DNA of 5,473 nucleotides from contig JAOUDU010000228.1 of NCBI GenBank assembly GCA_029859085.1, positions 1 through 5,473 on the forward strand, in the 5' to 3' direction. The stretch comes from Gammaproteobacteria bacterium. Lineage in GTDB: Bacteria > Pseudomonadota > Gammaproteobacteria > Pseudomonadales > Halieaceae. A program made the position numbers and the translations under genes. The number at the start of each line of letters is the position of its first letter. The stretch's first letter is position 1. Below are positions 4,803-5,473 of this stretch, piece by piece. The notes beneath the pieces were generated by a model. The model was not told the DNA's origin and did no database searches. It worked only from the letters and a program-made list of their open reading frames with translations.

Positions 4803-5473
4803 TTAGGCGCTGCGCAATGGCGTGAACTTTACGATGAGGATGGCGGTGAGCGGCAGCAGCAGCCCGATCGCGGTGGCGCTGACGAGCAGGGTGCCCAGCT
4901 CGCTGTAGTCCGCCGGGACGGTCACCGCCGCGGTGGCGGGGTCCGTGACGGCGCGGGTCACGATGTGGGCCTGGTTGAGGTACTTGGTGCCGAGCTGGCT
5001 CAGCGAGAGGGCGAGGTTGGTGAAAGAGGCCATCACGGCGAAGAAGGTGGCCTTGAGGTTGGCCGGCGCGGAGTTGGCGATCCACGCCAGCATGGGAATC
5101 ATGGCGATCTGCCCCAGCGGCGACTCCAGCGCGGTGTCGACCAGGGCGATGAAGCGCGCGTCGACCACGCCGCCGGTGTGGGCGGCGGTCCACACGTGCA
5201 GGCCGTGGTACATGCCGATCACCGGCAGCGACAGCAGGGTGCTGATGATCGTCAGAAACACGACGATGTAGGCGATGGAGCGCTCCGCCATGAAGCGCCG
5301 GAACAGGAACATGCCCAGCAGGGTCAGGCCGCTGCTGATGAGCGACAGCACGGACAGAAACTGCTGGTCGAAGCCGAGCTCGTCGATCATCCACCAGGTT
5401 GAGCCGGGGCCGGGGCCGGGCATGGCGCGGTAGACGAAAATGATGATGGCGGTGCCTACCAGGACCCGGCGCG
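4803..5473 (-). CDS. Membrane transporter, C-terminal part, probable BT1/folate-biopterin-type MFS (partial)
   Basis: The 5' end of this gene lies outside the window. The frame is open from the right edge (first whole codon 5471-5469) to a TAA stop at 4805-4803, giving 222 visible residues. The internal ATG at 5423 is not the real start, because the upstream codons encode a membrane-like stretch (VGTAIIIFVYRAMPGPG). Several hydrophobic helices follow, with a FRRFMAER loop, an acidic-to-polar helix around LVDTALESPLGQIAMIP, and a segment reading SAPANLKATFFAVMASFTNL. The PGPGPG turn followed by WWMIDELGFD, and the helix with small residues before LSQLGTKYLNQ, recall the BT1 family of folate/biopterin transporters within the MFS. 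Bacterial members have poorly known substrates, so transport of folate or pterin is not claimed. The gene runs in the same direction as the glycan genes but is separated from them by 281 bp and shows no functional link. Confidence 0.72.
   Translation of the reverse strand, partial: RRVLVGTAIIIFVYRAMPGPGPGSTWWMIDELGFDQQFLSVLSLISSGLTLLGMFLFRRFMAERSIAYIVVFLTIISTLLSLPVIGMYHGLHVWTAAHTGGVVDARFIALVDTALESPLGQIAMIPMLAWIANSAPANLKATFFAVMASFTNLALSLSQLGTKYLNQAHIVTRAVTDPATAAVTVPADYSELGTLLVSATAIGLLLPLTAILIVKFTPLRSA

Noticed and set aside
4802..4808. GTTAGGC over the transporter stop resembles an integron attC core site.
   Set aside because: No partner core (RYYYAAC on the plus strand) was found at attC distance in 4522-4800, and no integrase or cassette structure is present. 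A single 7-mer match is expected by chance.
5403..5420. Tandem GGCCCC-type hexamer repeat.
   Set aside because: Three short units inside a coding frame encode a PGPGPG turn that fits the transporter, so there is no need for a separate repeat element.
1..5473. CRISPR array, tRNA or rRNA genes, transposase or phage genes.
   Set aside because: No regularly spaced repeats, no tRNA-like cloverleaf or rRNA segments, and no recombinase motifs were seen on either strand.

Overview
The window is a GC-rich bacterial segment in which every convincing gene lies on the minus strand. Gene density, 4-nt start/stop overlaps and the protein families suggest a proteobacterium. The transporter fragment at the right edge resembles proteins I associate with marine Gammaproteobacteria of the Halieaceae/Cellvibrionales type, but that placement is a weak inference from memory.

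Layout, read in the direction of transcription (high to low coordinates): (1) the C-terminal 222 residues of a multi-pass transporter, probably of the BT1/folate-biopterin MFS family, run off the right edge and end at 4803. A GC-rich hairpin follows its stop. (2) A 281-bp non-coding stretch carries a 9-bp inverted repeat. (3) A GtrA-family four-helix membrane protein occupies 4075-4515. It looks less GC-rich than its neighbours and is flanked by an 11-bp direct repeat. (4) A 242-bp non-coding stretch carries a perfect 10-bp inverted repeat and a weak promoter candidate. (5) A tightly overlapped operon follows: transketolase N-terminal subunit (3047-3832), transketolase C-terminal subunit (2157-3050), and a 654-residue fusion of an extended short-chain dehydrogenase/NDP-sugar epimerase with a GtrB/ArnC-type polyprenyl-phosphate glycosyltransferase (196-2160). 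(6) The last 200 bp hold a short ORF that starts in an ATGA overlap with the fusion gene. It begins with a CPVCGS motif and stops after 34 codons, so it is possibly a broken downstream gene.

Taken together this looks like part of a surface-glycan modification locus. A split ThDP-dependent transketolase would move a two-carbon ketol unit, an SDR would reduce or epimerise a nucleotide sugar, the fused GT2 domain would load the sugar onto a polyprenyl phosphate at the inner membrane, and GtrA would help present the lipid-linked sugar on the periplasmic side. The family assignments rest on motifs read in the sequence. The joint pathway and the identity of the sugar are inference. The most notable features are the SDR-GtrB fusion and its tight coupling to a split transketolase.
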